64,000 nucleotides of DNA from UBA4971 sp029551185 (GTDB taxonomy: Bacteria; Bacillota; SHA-98; UBA4971). Positions 1 through 8,828 of the stretch are shown one piece after another. Where the stretch lies: positions 1-64,000 of the forward strand of contig DAOSZN010000009.1 of NCBI GenBank assembly GCA_035593725.1, read 5' to 3'. Position 1 is the first letter of the stretch. Each line of letters opens with the position of its first letter. The notes under the pieces were generated by a model. That model saw only the letters and a list, made by a program, of their open reading frames with translations. It was not told the origin of the DNA and searched no databases. The translations under genes were made by a program, and so were the position numbers.

Positions 1-12
1 GGGGAAGACTGT

Positions 13-41
13 TTGACATACATGGTTTAACTTGCTATGAT
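13..41 (+). promoter_or_regulatory. Sigma-A promoter of tRNA-Arg
   Basis: TTGACA at 13-18 and TATGAT at 36-41 are separated by exactly 17 bp. The predicted start near 48 lies a few bases before the mature tRNA at 55. This is a near-consensus housekeeping promoter. Confidence 0.75.
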
Positions 42-54
42 GTACGCGTGTAGT

Positions 55-129
55 GCGCCTATAGCTCAGGGGATAGAGCACCGGCCTCCGGAGCCGGGTG
101 CGCAGGTTCAAGTCCTGCTAGGCGCACCA
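55..129 (+). tRNA. tRNA-Arg (anticodon CCG), CCA encoded
   Basis: The acceptor arms GCGCCTA (55-61) and TAGGCGC (119-125) pair perfectly, followed by A and an encoded CCA. The anticodon stem CCGGC/GCCGG encloses the loop CTCCGGA, giving anticodon CCG, which reads CGG (Arg). The TTC-containing T arm is present. It is a single tRNA with its own promoter directly upstream. Confidence 0.95.
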
Positions 130-341
130 TATTATTTGCTTTCTTGAGCGAGGAAACTTCCCGACATCTTTCTCTGCAACGCGTTCCATGACAAACTTCA
201 TGTTACCTGATTCCCTTCTTTCCTTCCTGCTATCCAAAGGAGTTTAAGGAAATATATGACCAACAAGGATCCTTGAAACCCGTGGCGAATAGAGCCAATA
301 GGCACGCCTCATTGTGGTCTCGGCTCGGGGGGCAAAAGAAA

Positions 342-1124
342 ATGAACGAGAGAATAAGGGTAATGTCTATCGATAACAGCATAGATATATGCGAGATGCT
401 TAAAGCTGTCATAGAGAGTGACCCCGCTCTGGAATGAGTAGGCTATGCTGAAGACGGCGCAGTGGCTCTTGAAAAAATCGGCCGGCTGAATCCTGACGTA
501 ATCCTCTTGGATATCATCATGCCACGCCTTGACGGAATTGCTTTCCTCAAAGAGCTGGTTGCAATGTATCCCGAGAAAACGCCGAAAATAATCATATTAA
601 GCGCTGTTTTCCATCAAGAACTCGCAAGGAACCTTACCCAACTGCGAGTTGATTATTACCTTCTCAAGCCGATTGATGCCATGATTCTCATCGATAGGAT
701 TAAGCAAGTCGCAGGACTTACTCCCCGGGAAATATGCGAAAACCAAGAGGCTCTAATGGAATCGCCTAAGAAAGATACAGAAAAGCTTGTTCAACGACTC
801 CTTTTCGAATTACATATGCCTACGCATTTTAAGGGTTACCTATACCTCAAAGACGCTATCTGCATGGTAGCTGAAGATGTGGATGTCTATAAACCGACAG
901 CCACCGCCATCTACACGAGAATCGCCGAGGAACGCGGGACTACGCCTTCTGTAGTGGAGGCTGCTATTAGATACGCAATCCGGCAAACTTGGAAAAGAGG
1001 GAACTCTAAACACCTTAAGAAGCTTTTCGGCGCGTTTTCAAACTTAAATGAAGAGCAAGTACCTACTAACTCCTTATTCATTACAAGGGTAGCTGAAGAA
1101 ATCAAGGTCCATATGTCATACTAA
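342..1124 (+). pseudogene. spo0A: Spo0A-type sporulation response regulator interrupted by an in-frame TGA
   Basis: Translating from ATG 342 gives a Spo0A-like protein of about 260 codons, but codon 32 is TGA (435-437). The frame is intact on both sides. The receiver domain has the phospho-acceptor Asp57 in a DIIMP motif, Ser87 and the LKP lysine (109). The C-terminal effector domain (about 148-258) has the Spo0A signatures GYLYL, EAAIRYAI and PTNS. The stop falls where Spo0A proteins read E-V-I-G or similar, so one base (for example TGG or a Val codon) would restore the gene. One acidic-pocket Asp is also replaced (S-I-D-N instead of A-D-D-N). A downstream GTG at 462 could start a product lacking the first part of the receiver, but it has no good ribosome site. 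The 3' end overlaps the convergent ypeB by 9 bp. It could be a decayed paralogue, a recent loss, a sequencing error or a readthrough gene; the sequence alone does not decide. Confidence 0.8.
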
Positions 1125-2483
1125 TTCCAAACCTGTAATTTCAGCTTTCTTCACTTCTTCCTCTTCGCCTGTCTCGGCGTTTATGTAAACCAAGTACGTC
1201 TTCTTGTCAAGCTGACATTTAAACTCGTACACCAACTTCTCCCGATAGAAATCGTCAAGTATGACAGCCAACCTTGAGTCTATCACAGTCAATCTGGGAT
1301 TCAGCCCCTCTTTTGCTCGGGCCTCAGAAATTCCGGGTTCTTTGAGCGGTCTTATTTTATGAAATACTTGATAATTAGTGCCTTCAAATCCGTCTACTTG
1401 TCCGTCGTCTAAGGCTACCCTGACTACAACGTAGTCCGGATATACTATGACGCCGTTTTGCTCATAAGCAAACCCTATGGAGCACACCCCTTGATAATCA
1501 CGTCTGGAAATCTCACGCATATGTTGAAAACCGCGGTCATCGAGAAATGTCTTAGCTACATTGACAGCCATGGCAGGTGTAACAGACTGAGCGCCAATGG
1601 GCGAGTCAATATACATCCACAAGACTTTGCCTCCGCTAACTGACACATCTACCCACGCTCTTCGGTCCGAGCCCCGAGGAGGGATTATTTCTACTCTGTG
1701 GGCTTCAGGCTCTGAAGGTATTGTAGCGATGACTTGCCCTTTAGCGCCTTCGACTGCAGAATACCCTGTAAAATCCATGGCTATTCTTATTGCCTCATTC
1801 GTCCCTATTGCTGGACCGGGAATCGTAGGCAGCTTTTTCCTGGGGGGCGGAATAACTCCTTCAAAGTCAGGCGTGGGAAACCTTGTCATTCCGTCTTCCA
1901 GCATCTTGAGGCCTTTTGTCACTTGATTTGAAGGCGCACCCTGTGTCCTTGCCCTTTCAGGACGCATAGCCGCACCGGCAATGCTCTCACGCTGAACATC
2001 GATCCACCTGAGCCTGCCCAAGGCAATCGAGCTGCCTAGACCGGCAAGCTCTTCGGCGGCAAACATGGCCTGGTCGCGCAGGTCTCTGAGGATTGCCCAT
2101 TCTCTGTCTGAAAGCCCGCTTCCGGAGGTGCCTCTTTGCGATAGAGTATAAGTGAAAGAAGCCACCTGTGACAAGAAATCCTCAGTAGTGGAAAGCTCAA
2201 TTGCGCTTACAGGCAGTTGGCCTAATCCGGATCTTGCGGATTCAGTATGCCGCCAAGCGTCTGCCAAGGCTTTTTGTGTTTGCAGGAGTGAACTTGAAAC
2301 CGCTGCTTTCCCCAGCTCCGCTGCAAGGGAGTCTACATGATAGACCACTTCCTGGAACGCGCGTTGGTACTGATTCTCTGCCCTAAGTTCCGCCTCTTTT
2401 TTCAAAGAGTACTCGCGTAGCCCTATAAAGCTTGCTGCAACCACAACTATAGTTAATGCCATCCATCCCCATCTTTGCTTCAT
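1116..2483 (-). CDS. ypeB: Germination protein YpeB
   Basis: YpeB is the partner of the spore cortex-lytic enzyme SleB and is needed for SleB to be present and stable in dormant spores. The protein (455 aa from this start) has one N-terminal transmembrane anchor right after the start, then a long helical region and C-terminal PepSY/YPEB-type repeats, the usual YpeB build and length. I place the start at ATG 2483, because GAGGTGA lies 6 bases before it. A GTG at 2507 in the same frame is possible but has no such site. It follows sleB by about 20 bp, so the two form the usual bicistronic operon, expected to be made in the forespore. It converges on the spo0A-like frame with a short 3' overlap. 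Confidence 0.92.
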   Translation of the reverse strand: MKQRWGWMALTIVVVAASFIGLREYSLKKEAELRAENQYQRAFQEVVYHVDSLAAELGKAAVSSSLLQTQKALADAWRHTESARSGLGQLPVSAIELSTTEDFLSQVASFTYTLSQRGTSGSGLSDREWAILRDLRDQAMFAAEELAGLGSSIALGRLRWIDVQRESIAGAAMRPERARTQGAPSNQVTKGLKMLEDGMTRFPTPDFEGVIPPPRKKLPTIPGPAIGTNEAIRIAMDFTGYSAVEGAKGQVIATIPSEPEAHRVEIIPPRGSDRRAWVDVSVSGGKVLWMYIDSPIGAQSVTPAMAVNVAKTFLDDRGFQHMREISRRDYQGVCSIGFAYEQNGVIVYPDYVVVRVALDDGQVDGFEGTNYQVFHKIRPLKEPGISEARAKEGLNPRLTVIDSRLAVILDDFYREKLVYEFKCQLDKKTYLVYINAETGEEEEVKKAEITGLELV

Positions 2484-2503
2484 AACCGTCACCTCATGGC
2501 AAT

Positions 2504-3034
2504 TCACCTAAGGAAAACATGTTTTCCAATTTGAGTGATGTAACTCCTTGTGGCAACCCACCAATTTGTGGCCTTAGAAGGGTTATAGTAGTAAAGCGCC
2601 CCTCCGGAAGGGTCCCAACCGGCCAAGGCATCCTGTGCAGCGCGATAAGAGGACTCGACCGGAGGAAACCACACATATCCGGTGCTGACCGCTGTGAAGG
2701 CGTCCGGCTCAAAGATGACTCCCGAGATAGTCTTGGGGAAATGCGGATGATCCAATCTGTTCAATATTACTGCGCCGACTGCGACCTGACCTATGTACGG
2801 CTCGCCTTTCGCTTCTGCAGAAATTACCCTCGCCATTAGATCAAAGTCGTAACTGTAGCTCTGGCCCGGATCAGCTAAGTCAACTTCCGCTATGTAACGA
2901 AGTCGATCTTCATTCTCCCGATGATACGCTGACCTGTCACCAAAGACTCTTCCGGATTGAACATGCCATAAGACTGTGACCACTACCACAAGCACAGTAA
3001 TTGTAAAAATGAACTTGCCAACTCCGTGCGACAC
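2504..3034 (-). CDS. sleB: Spore cortex-lytic enzyme / cell wall hydrolase SleB
   Basis: This is a Hydrolase_2 (SleB/CwlJ) family lytic transglycosylase that degrades spore cortex peptidoglycan during germination. An N-terminal membrane segment is followed by the catalytic domain, with the family's ISAEAKGEPYIGQVAVGAVI region (the Glu is the catalytic candidate), VILNR, and the C-terminal ALYYYNP motif. There is no separate N-terminal peptidoglycan-binding domain as in Bacillus SleB, so at 176 aa it is a short form. The chosen GTG (3034) has AGAGGTGA five bases upstream; a GTG at 3043 is the alternative. The gene heads the sleB-ypeB operon and lies behind a sigma-G-like promoter. Confidence 0.9.
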   Translation of the reverse strand: MSHGVGKFIFTITVLVVVVTVLWHVQSGRVFGDRSAYHRENEDRLRYIAEVDLADPGQSYSYDFDLMARVISAEAKGEPYIGQVAVGAVILNRLDHPHFPKTISGVIFEPDAFTAVSTGYVWFPPVESSYRAAQDALAGWDPSGGALYYYNPSKATNWWVATRSYITQIGKHVFLR

Positions 3035-3072
3035 TGCTTTCACCTCTGGCTCTTGTCAAACCTGCGCTTGCT

Positions 3073-3102
3073 TATTATGCCGCCTCCCGTGTTTGCTATT
3101 CA
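3073..3102 (-). promoter_or_regulatory. Sigma-G-like (forespore) promoter of sleB-ypeB
   Basis: On the minus strand TGAATA (3102-3097) is followed by 17 bp and CATAATA (3079-3073). Forespore sigma-G promoters in Bacillus have a TGAATA-like -35 and CATAMTA -10 with 17-18 bp spacing. The start point would lie about 30 bp upstream of the sleB start codon. The match agrees with the known forespore expression of sleB-ypeB. Confidence 0.65.
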
Positions 3103-3200
3103 GAGATGAAAAGCCGACGGTATCGGCAAAAGTTGTGGTATGATTGATTCATACTGGACGGCAAAAGGAAAGAGACAATCATTAAGGTGGTGAATTCTGA

Positions 3201-3947
3201 TTGAGACTATCTGAAATTGTTGAATACCTTGATACTTATCTTATGGTTCCTCACATACCCGATTCCTCTCTTAACGGATTGCAGGTGGAGACAGATCGGG
3301 ACATTAGTAAAATAGCCATGGCAGTAGACGCAACCTTGGAAACATTCCAGCAAGCCAAGGAACACAAGGCCGAACTCGTCATTGCCCACCATGGACTATT
3401 CTGGGATAAGGCACCGATTAGAGGACCCCTTTACAGGCGCGTTCGATATCTTATTGAAAATCGCATTGGCCTCTATGCTGCTCATCTCCCTTTAGACATG
3501 CACAAAGAAGTAGGAAATAATGCGGAACTCGCCGGAATACTTGGCATGACAAACCCTGTGCCCTTCCTGCGGTATAAAGGCTCCCTGATTGGCCTTATCG
3601 GGGAAATAGAGACCATGGACATCCATGAGGTGGTAAAACTCTTAGAAAATCGCATTGGCGGAGATATCAGAGTTTTTCCTATGGGTAACCGCAAAATCAC
3701 AAAGGTAGCCATATGCAGCGGCTACGGCGGACCAGACTTGAATCAAGCGATAGAAAAAGGAGCGGATCTCTATCTTACAGGCGAGACATCCCATGAGGCA
3801 GTCGCTCTGGCTGAGGATGCCGGAATAAATATTGTGTTTGCAGGCCACTATGCCACAGAAACACTGGGCCCCAAAGCTCTGGGGAAACATATAGAGGCTA
3901 CGCTCGGGCTCCCTACAGTGTTTATCTCTGCCCCTACCGGACTTTAA
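3201..3947 (+). CDS. Nif3/YqfO-family dinuclear metal-binding protein (DUF34)
   Basis: This 248-aa protein is a short-form member of the Nif3 family, which forms toroidal hexamers with a two-metal site per subunit. Visible family motifs are NGLQVE near residue 25, the metal-binding HHGLFW near 66-71, AHLPLD near 95, and the C-terminal metal motifs GETSHE and FAGHYATE. Some members are annotated GTP cyclohydrolase I type 2, but the physiological function is unsettled, so I assign none. The start is TTG 3201 with AAGGTGG upstream. It stands alone on the plus strand, divergent from sleB and convergent with htrA. Confidence 0.88.
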   Translation: MRLSEIVEYLDTYLMVPHIPDSSLNGLQVETDRDISKIAMAVDATLETFQQAKEHKAELVIAHHGLFWDKAPIRGPLYRRVRYLIENRIGLYAAHLPLDMHKEVGNNAELAGILGMTNPVPFLRYKGSLIGLIGEIETMDIHEVVKLLENRIGGDIRVFPMGNRKITKVAICSGYGGPDLNQAIEKGADLYLTGETSHEAVALAEDAGINIVFAGHYATETLGPKALGKHIEATLGLPTVFISAPTGL

Positions 3948-3952
3948 TGATA

Positions 3953-5101
3953 TCAAGGGGCTTCCCTTACATTCACTGACACGGTAAAAGTCCTTCCGTC
4001 GCGGTAGATCCCTAACTCGAGCGTGCCCCCTATGCCCTCTGAATTCACGGCTTCTCTCAAGTCAGCCACCGACTTTGTGGGTTTGCCTCCTGCTGACGTA
4101 ATAATGTCACCACGACGAAGGCCTGCTGAACCCACAGGGCTCTGTCGTACATACCCTGCGATAGCCAAGCCATAGTCAATACCCAGGCGGTAATCGCGAG
4201 CGACCCGTGGCGTGATTACCCAAACCTGGGTTATCCCGATCCAGGGGCGTCTTACTTTTCCAAACTCTATAAGCTCCGCTGCTATTTGCCGCACAGTATT
4301 CACGGGAATCGCAAACCCAATACCTTGAGCCTCCGCATAAATCGCGGTATTGATTCCCATAACCGTACCGCGCTCATCCGCGAGCGCGCCCCCACTGTTT
4401 CCCGGGTTAATCGGGGCATCTGTCTGAATCAAGTTCTCAAGGTAGATGCCTTGTTCTGCGTCAAGTGGGACCGACCTTCCCAAGGCGCTGACTACGCCTG
4501 CAGTGACCGTATTATCAAATCCAAAGGGGTTGCCTATTGCGACTGCCGCCTCTCCTACCTGCACAATGTCAGAATCCCCTAACGTGGCACAAGGCAAGTT
4601 ATCTCCATCGATTTTCAACACTGCCAGATCAGTGTAGTAGTCGCCCCCGATCACAGTGGCAGCAAACTCCCGCCCATCGGAAAGCACAACCCCGATTTCC
4701 TTGGCCTTCTCAATTACATGGTAATTCGTGAGCACAAACCCTCGCCTGTCGAATATCACACCTGATCCTAACCCTTGCTCCTGCTGAACCATGCGTTCAA
4801 GGAAAAAAGTATAGTAAACTCGTTCCCTGAGAGTGGATATCTTGACTACAGCAGGACCTACTTCTCTGGCAATAGCAGCTACGCTAAGCCCCTGTCCGCT
4901 GACATCTGAATATTTTACCGCAGGAGTCTTCTGAGGCTCCGTAATATCAAGTGCGTCTTTAGGCATAGATGCAATACGCTTATCCACCTGCTCCATGAGA
5001 ACGGACCCGACAACAAGGCCTCCTATGAGAGCGCCTACAAGACCTATCAAGAAATAACCGATAAACGATCCACGTCGACTGCGATACCCTAGGAAATTCA
5101 T
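3953..5101 (-). CDS. htrA: HtrA/DegP-type membrane-anchored serine protease with PDZ domain
   Basis: A 382-aa trypsin-like envelope protease for misfolded exported proteins. It has an N-terminal transmembrane anchor (about 14-36), a protease domain with the catalytic triad His (TNYHVIE), Asp (YTDLAVLKID) and Ser (NPGNSGGAL), then one C-terminal PDZ domain (about 290-380, with GLRRGDIITSAGG). The ATG at 5101 has GAGGGGG eight bases before it. Size and layout match the HtrA/YkdA-type proteases of Gram-positives. It ends 6 bp from the convergent Nif3 gene. Regulation is not visible in the sequence. Confidence 0.93.
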   Translation of the reverse strand: MNFLGYRSRRGSFIGYFLIGLVGALIGGLVVGSVLMEQVDKRIASMPKDALDITEPQKTPAVKYSDVSGQGLSVAAIAREVGPAVVKISTLRERVYYTFFLERMVQQEQGLGSGVIFDRRGFVLTNYHVIEKAKEIGVVLSDGREFAATVIGGDYYTDLAVLKIDGDNLPCATLGDSDIVQVGEAAVAIGNPFGFDNTVTAGVVSALGRSVPLDAEQGIYLENLIQTDAPINPGNSGGALADERGTVMGINTAIYAEAQGIGFAIPVNTVRQIAAELIEFGKVRRPWIGITQVWVITPRVARDYRLGIDYGLAIAGYVRQSPVGSAGLRRGDIITSAGGKPTKSVADLREAVNSEGIGGTLELGIYRDGRTFTVSVNVREAP

Positions 5102-5130
5102 TATGGTCGCCCCCTCAGCCTGGTTGTGGT

Positions 5131-5763
5131 TTAGTACTCAATTCCCCTACGGGCAGGTATACCCTGAACATAGGGATGTCTTACTTCGCGCATTTCCGTG
5201 ATGAGATCCGCACATGCCAAGATCTCAAGAGGCATATTTCTGCCTGTGAGCACAATTTCTATGTGATTGTCCTTTTCCTTGATCAACTTAACTACATCAT
5301 CCACCATAAGCAGACCGAAATTGACGGCAAGAGATATTTCGTCAAGAATTATGATATCAGCCTCATCTCTTGTGGCAATCTCCCGGGCAAGACTTAACCC
5401 TTTCTCCGCCAATAAACGATCTTCGCCGGTTACCTCATCAATTCGAAGCATACATTCACCACAACCCATGCAACTCTGAAAACCCTGTCTTATCGCGGAA
5501 GACCGTTTGCAATCCCGCCCAAACTGGTAAATTCGGATTTCAGGATACAAGCGCTGAAGAGAAAACAGCTCTCCTGTATAGCTGACGCCTTTTGCAAATT
5601 GAATGATCACCACAGTGAGTCTATGGCCACAAGCCCTTAAAGCAAGGCCTAACGCTGCAGTAGTCTTCCCTTTGCCATTGCCTGTATAGACCTGCACAAG
5701 GCCCGGCCCAGGCTCATCCTGAACTCTCATGGTCCGAGGGAGGTCTTCAATCACGAACTCCAT
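5131..5763 (-). CDS. cobO: Cob(I)yrinic acid a,c-diamide adenosyltransferase (CobO/BtuR type)
   Basis: This enzyme transfers the adenosyl group of ATP to reduced corrinoids, making coenzyme B12 forms from imported or partly built cobalamin. The P-loop GNGKGKTTAALG sits close to the N terminus, as in CobA/CobO/BtuR enzymes, and DIIILDEIS is the Walker B-like motif. A Cys-rich stretch with three cysteines (SCMGCGECM) lies mid-protein. I choose ATG 5763 with AAGGGTGA just upstream; a TTG at 5799 would overlap btuD. It is the last gene of the btuF-btuC-btuD-cobO operon (10 bp after btuD), under the cobalamin riboswitch, so uptake and activation are controlled together. Confidence 0.93.
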   Translation of the reverse strand: MEFVIEDLPRTMRVQDEPGPGLVQVYTGNGKGKTTAALGLALRACGHRLTVVIIQFAKGVSYTGELFSLQRLYPEIRIYQFGRDCKRSSAIRQGFQSCMGCGECMLRIDEVTGEDRLLAEKGLSLAREIATRDEADIIILDEISLAVNFGLLMVDDVVKLIKEKDNHIEIVLTGRNMPLEILACADLITEMREVRHPYVQGIPARRGIEY

Positions 5764-5773
5764 ACTATCACCC

Positions 5774-6589
5774 TTAATCTTTCGGAGATTCTCCTTCAAC
5801 CCGCCCGTCTATAAAGCCAGGCACTAACATAACCTGGGGACAACCAACAACAGGGTGTTTCCGGACTACAGCGCGAACCCCGTACACGCTTTTCATGATC
5901 TCTTTCGTTACGACTTCCCAAGGGAGCCCTTCAGCCACTTTCTTTCCCCGGTTCAACATAATCAGCCTGTCTGAGTACACAGAAGCCAGATTCACATCAT
6001 GTAATACAGCCAGCACACCGATGTTTTTGCGTCGAGTCAAGGACTTGAAAATATCCATAATCTCCATACGGTAACCGGGATCCAGATGAGAAGTAGGCTC
6101 GTCTAACAATAGAATTCCCGGCTCCTGAGCGAGGGCTCTTGCAATAACGACCCTCTGCCTTTCACCATATGACAAATCAAGCACAGATCTCTCGGCAAGA
6201 TGGGTTACACCTGTAGCTTCCATGGCTTCGAAGACTATGTCCATATCCTGTGGACTCTCCCTGGAAAGCCTCGCCATGTGAGGTTCACGACCCATCATCA
6301 CCATCTCCAAAACAGAGAAAGGAAAGGGTATGTATCCATTTTGCGCAACCACTGCAATCTTCTGCGCAACCAGCTTCGGCCTCATTTTGTGAACCTCTTC
6401 ACCGTCAAGAAGGACAGTTCCGGCCCAGGGTTTCAAAGCACCTGTCAGCACCCGGAGGAGCGTAGTCTTACCTGAGCCGTTAGGGCCCAAAATGCCGACG
6501 AATTCCCCACTCTCCAGGGACAATGATACATTATCTACGGCTGTTATTATATCGTAATTGTAACATACAGAAAACGCATCCAGTCTCAC
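5774..6589 (-). CDS. btuD: Corrinoid (FecE/BtuD-type) ABC transporter ATP-binding protein
   Basis: A 271-aa ATPase of the metal-chelate/B12 import family. Walker A is GPNGSGKTT (about 35-43), the Q-loop is in VVAQNG, the ABC signature is LSYGERQRV, Walker B is ILLLDEPTSHLD, and the switch His is in VLHDVNLA. The start is GTG 6589. It lies downstream of the FecCD-type permease and binding protein and directly before cobO. The cobalamin riboswitch at the head of the operon makes corrinoid, rather than siderophore, the likely substrate. Confidence 0.92.
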   Translation of the reverse strand: MRLDAFSVCYNYDIITAVDNVSLSLESGEFVGILGPNGSGKTTLLRVLTGALKPWAGTVLLDGEEVHKMRPKLVAQKIAVVAQNGYIPFPFSVLEMVMMGREPHMARLSRESPQDMDIVFEAMEATGVTHLAERSVLDLSYGERQRVVIARALAQEPGILLLDEPTSHLDPGYRMEIMDIFKSLTRRKNIGVLAVLHDVNLASVYSDRLIMLNRGKKVAEGLPWEVVTKEIMKSVYGVRAVVRKHPVVGCPQVMLVPGFIDGRVEGESPKD

Positions 6590-6660
6590 TCTAAGTCTTT
6601 CTCTCTCATATTTCTCCGTTATTTTGGTTCACAAGACCTCATTCAATCTTGATTCTCGCA

Positions 6661-7728
6661 TCAGCTTTCAGACATCTTCCGTCGTCTTAGGACATAGAAG
6701 AAAAAGGGCGCGCCTACAAGCGCAGTAATGACACCGACAGGGATTTCCGAAGGTGCAATTAACGTACGGGCAACAGTATCCGCTGACACAAGAAATATGC
6801 CTCCTGCAATGACCGAAGCAGGTAGCAACAGCCTGTGGTCAGGACCCAGAACCATCCGTACTGTGTGAGGCACAATAAGCCCCACAAATCCGATTATCCC
6901 CCCAACCGAAACCGAAGCTGCAGTCACCAAAGAAGAAGCAAGCATAATAATGCGCTTTGCAGGTTCAGGATCGACGCCTAAGTGCCTCGCTTCGTCATCT
7001 CCAAGGCAAATAAGGTTTAAGTCGCGTGCCATGACCAAAAGAACACTAATGCCAAACCCGACATAAGGAAAAGCCATTTTCACATGAGCGTAGCCTTTGT
7101 TTGACAGGCTTCCCATGAGCCACATCATGATTTCCCTCAGTGAATCACCGGATAGCATCATGATAAAGGACATAACCGCCCACAGGAACGAGCTGACAAC
7201 TACCCCGGAAAGAAGATATGTGTCCATAGACACCCTGCCTGAAACTCCTGCAAGAAAGTATACCGCAGTCATAGTGGCGATAGAGGCTAGGAATGCAGCA
7301 ATCGGCACAGAACTCAGCCCCGGAAAAAAGGACGGCAACTTGTATGAAATAGCGATTGTAGCTCCTAAAGCGGCTCCGGAAGATATCCCCATTATGTATG
7401 GATCCGCTAAGGGATTACCGAATAGACCCTGTAGGGTGGCGCCTGCGCCTGCCAATGCGCCGCCGATTATCACAGCAAGTAGAATTCGAGGCAGTCTTAC
7501 TTCAAGGATTATCGTTTCATACACGTCCTGCGCGCCTATATTCGGTATGTACTTGCTGATATAAGGAATACGCCTGAATAGAATTGACGCGACTTCAGCT
7601 ATAGGTATTGTTACAGCGCCTACTCCCGCTGCAATAACCATGGCTGCAAAAAGGAGAATTGTCAGGATAACGAGAGACTTCTTGCGTTTCGCCCTATAAG
7701 CTGAGTGCGTCACAGGATCGGGTTTCAT
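6661..7728 (-). CDS. btuC: Corrinoid (FecCD/BtuC-type) ABC transporter permease
   Basis: A 355-aa polytopic membrane protein of the FecCD family, which form homodimers with ten helices per subunit. Family features are RLPRILLAVIIGGALAGAGATLQG near 75-100, NPLADPYIMGISSGAALG and the ATPase-coupling region FVGLIVPH. It lies between the binding-protein and ATPase genes and shares their riboswitch-controlled transcript. Confidence 0.92.
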   Translation of the reverse strand: MKPDPVTHSAYRAKRKKSLVILTILLFAAMVIAAGVGAVTIPIAEVASILFRRIPYISKYIPNIGAQDVYETIILEVRLPRILLAVIIGGALAGAGATLQGLFGNPLADPYIMGISSGAALGATIAISYKLPSFFPGLSSVPIAAFLASIATMTAVYFLAGVSGRVSMDTYLLSGVVVSSFLWAVMSFIMMLSGDSLREIMMWLMGSLSNKGYAHVKMAFPYVGFGISVLLVMARDLNLICLGDDEARHLGVDPEPAKRIIMLASSLVTAASVSVGGIIGFVGLIVPHTVRMVLGPDHRLLLPASVIAGGIFLVSADTVARTLIAPSEIPVGVITALVGAPFFFYVLRRRKMSES

Positions 7729-7787
7729 TAGTTATTCGATCTCCCCTCATTAATACAGGACATCGAAAACGGCATGGTGTGAGAAGA

Positions 7788-8735
7788 CTAATCCAAAGAT
7801 CCCGGGTGTATAATCTCAAGAAGCTCAGAAAGGCCTTCGACCAGTCTTGGCCCGGGACGGGTTAAGATATCAGGATTCACTTTGTGAATCCTCCCTGTCT
7901 TTACGGCAGATATCCGTTTCCAAGCAGGCCTCATGCGGACATTGTCCACATCTTGCCATATCGTGATTATTACGTCAGGATCCCTTTGAACAACAACCTC
8001 TGCACTGAATTCAGGCCATTCCATACCTGCATCACATGAAATATTCTCCCCGCCTGCAATCCTGATAAGTTCATCGATAAAAGTGCCTGGCCCTGCAGTC
8101 ATTAACGGATCGTCCCATACCTCCACAAATACGCGAGGCCTACCTTCTTCGGCTACGGCTTTGGCTGCCTTTAATTGAATGTCTTGAATTTGCTTCCCAA
8201 GTTTTTGTGTAAGCAGTCTTGCGGCTTCCTCTGTCCCCGTAACTTTACCCACCAAGACTATGCTATCCAAAACATCCTGGATGGTCTTTGGGTCCAGTGC
8301 CAGGACAGGTATACCGAGGCGGGAGAGGGTTTGAATGGCAGGCAACTGCATACTTGCGACTGCTACCACCAAATCCGGTGACATCTCCACTATCTTTTCG
8401 ATATTCATCTCTACTTGGCCGACCTTTGGTTTTGACTTGGCGTCCGGAGGATAATCACATGCCTCGGTAACGCCAATGACTTTCTCACCAAGGCCTAAAG
8501 CGAACAGGATCTCAGTGTTGCTTGGCGCAATGGATACAATGGTCTGAACAGGCAATTCTACTTTGACCTCCGAGCCTAACGCATCAATAACAGTAATTCC
8601 ACGCTCTTCGGCATCTATGGAAACCCCGATTGCCATGGCACCAAACACCGCAATAATAATGGCAAAGACTAACCCTTTCAAAATTACAGAGCGCATCCGA
8701 AAACCGGAATCACCCACACATCTGTTTGCGTCCAC
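7788..8735 (-). CDS. btuF: Corrinoid-binding protein of the BtuFCD importer
   Basis: A helical-backbone periplasmic-binding-protein family (PF01497) protein. It has a membrane segment/signal near residues 18-38, then IVSIAPSNTEILFALGLG, the typical start of the N-lobe, and the ACDYP motif seen in BtuF/FhuD-like proteins. The start is GTG 8735 with GGGAGG six bases upstream; the ATG at 8750 lies too close to that site, and an internal ATG near 8696 would give a shorter signal. In this organism it is presumably a lipid- or membrane-anchored receptor feeding BtuC. First gene of the riboswitch operon. Confidence 0.9.
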   Translation of the reverse strand: MDANRCVGDSGFRMRSVILKGLVFAIIIAVFGAMAIGVSIDAEERGITVIDALGSEVKVELPVQTIVSIAPSNTEILFALGLGEKVIGVTEACDYPPDAKSKPKVGQVEMNIEKIVEMSPDLVVAVASMQLPAIQTLSRLGIPVLALDPKTIQDVLDSIVLVGKVTGTEEAARLLTQKLGKQIQDIQLKAAKAVAEEGRPRVFVEVWDDPLMTAGPGTFIDELIRIAGGENISCDAGMEWPEFSAEVVVQRDPDVIITIWQDVDNVRMRPAWKRISAVKTGRIHKVNPDILTRPGPRLVEGLSELLEIIHPGSLD

Positions 8736-8828
8736 TTCACAACCTCCCATCTTGCTATTTGCCGGTTAGCTGTCGCTTACTTTCTAACCCGCGTTGAGCT
8801 CTCATTTTGCGCTTTCATAAACAGCAAT

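Noticed and set aside
283..289. TGGCGAA as a Spo0A box upstream of the spo0A-like frame
   Set aside because: It matches TGNCGAA, but a seven-base motif with one free position is expected by chance every couple of kilobases on two strands; there is no second box or promoter to support it.
435..437. TGA read as selenocysteine or as Trp throughout the genome
   Set aside because: TGA ends many genes in the window (for example the FeoA-FeoB and ypeB-side overlaps), so it is a normal stop; the spo0A position is not a Cys/Sec site in the family and no SECIS-like hairpin was seen after it.
7097..7564. 155-codon plus-strand frame inside btuC
   Set aside because: Antisense shadow of a conserved permease; composition follows the complementary membrane helices.
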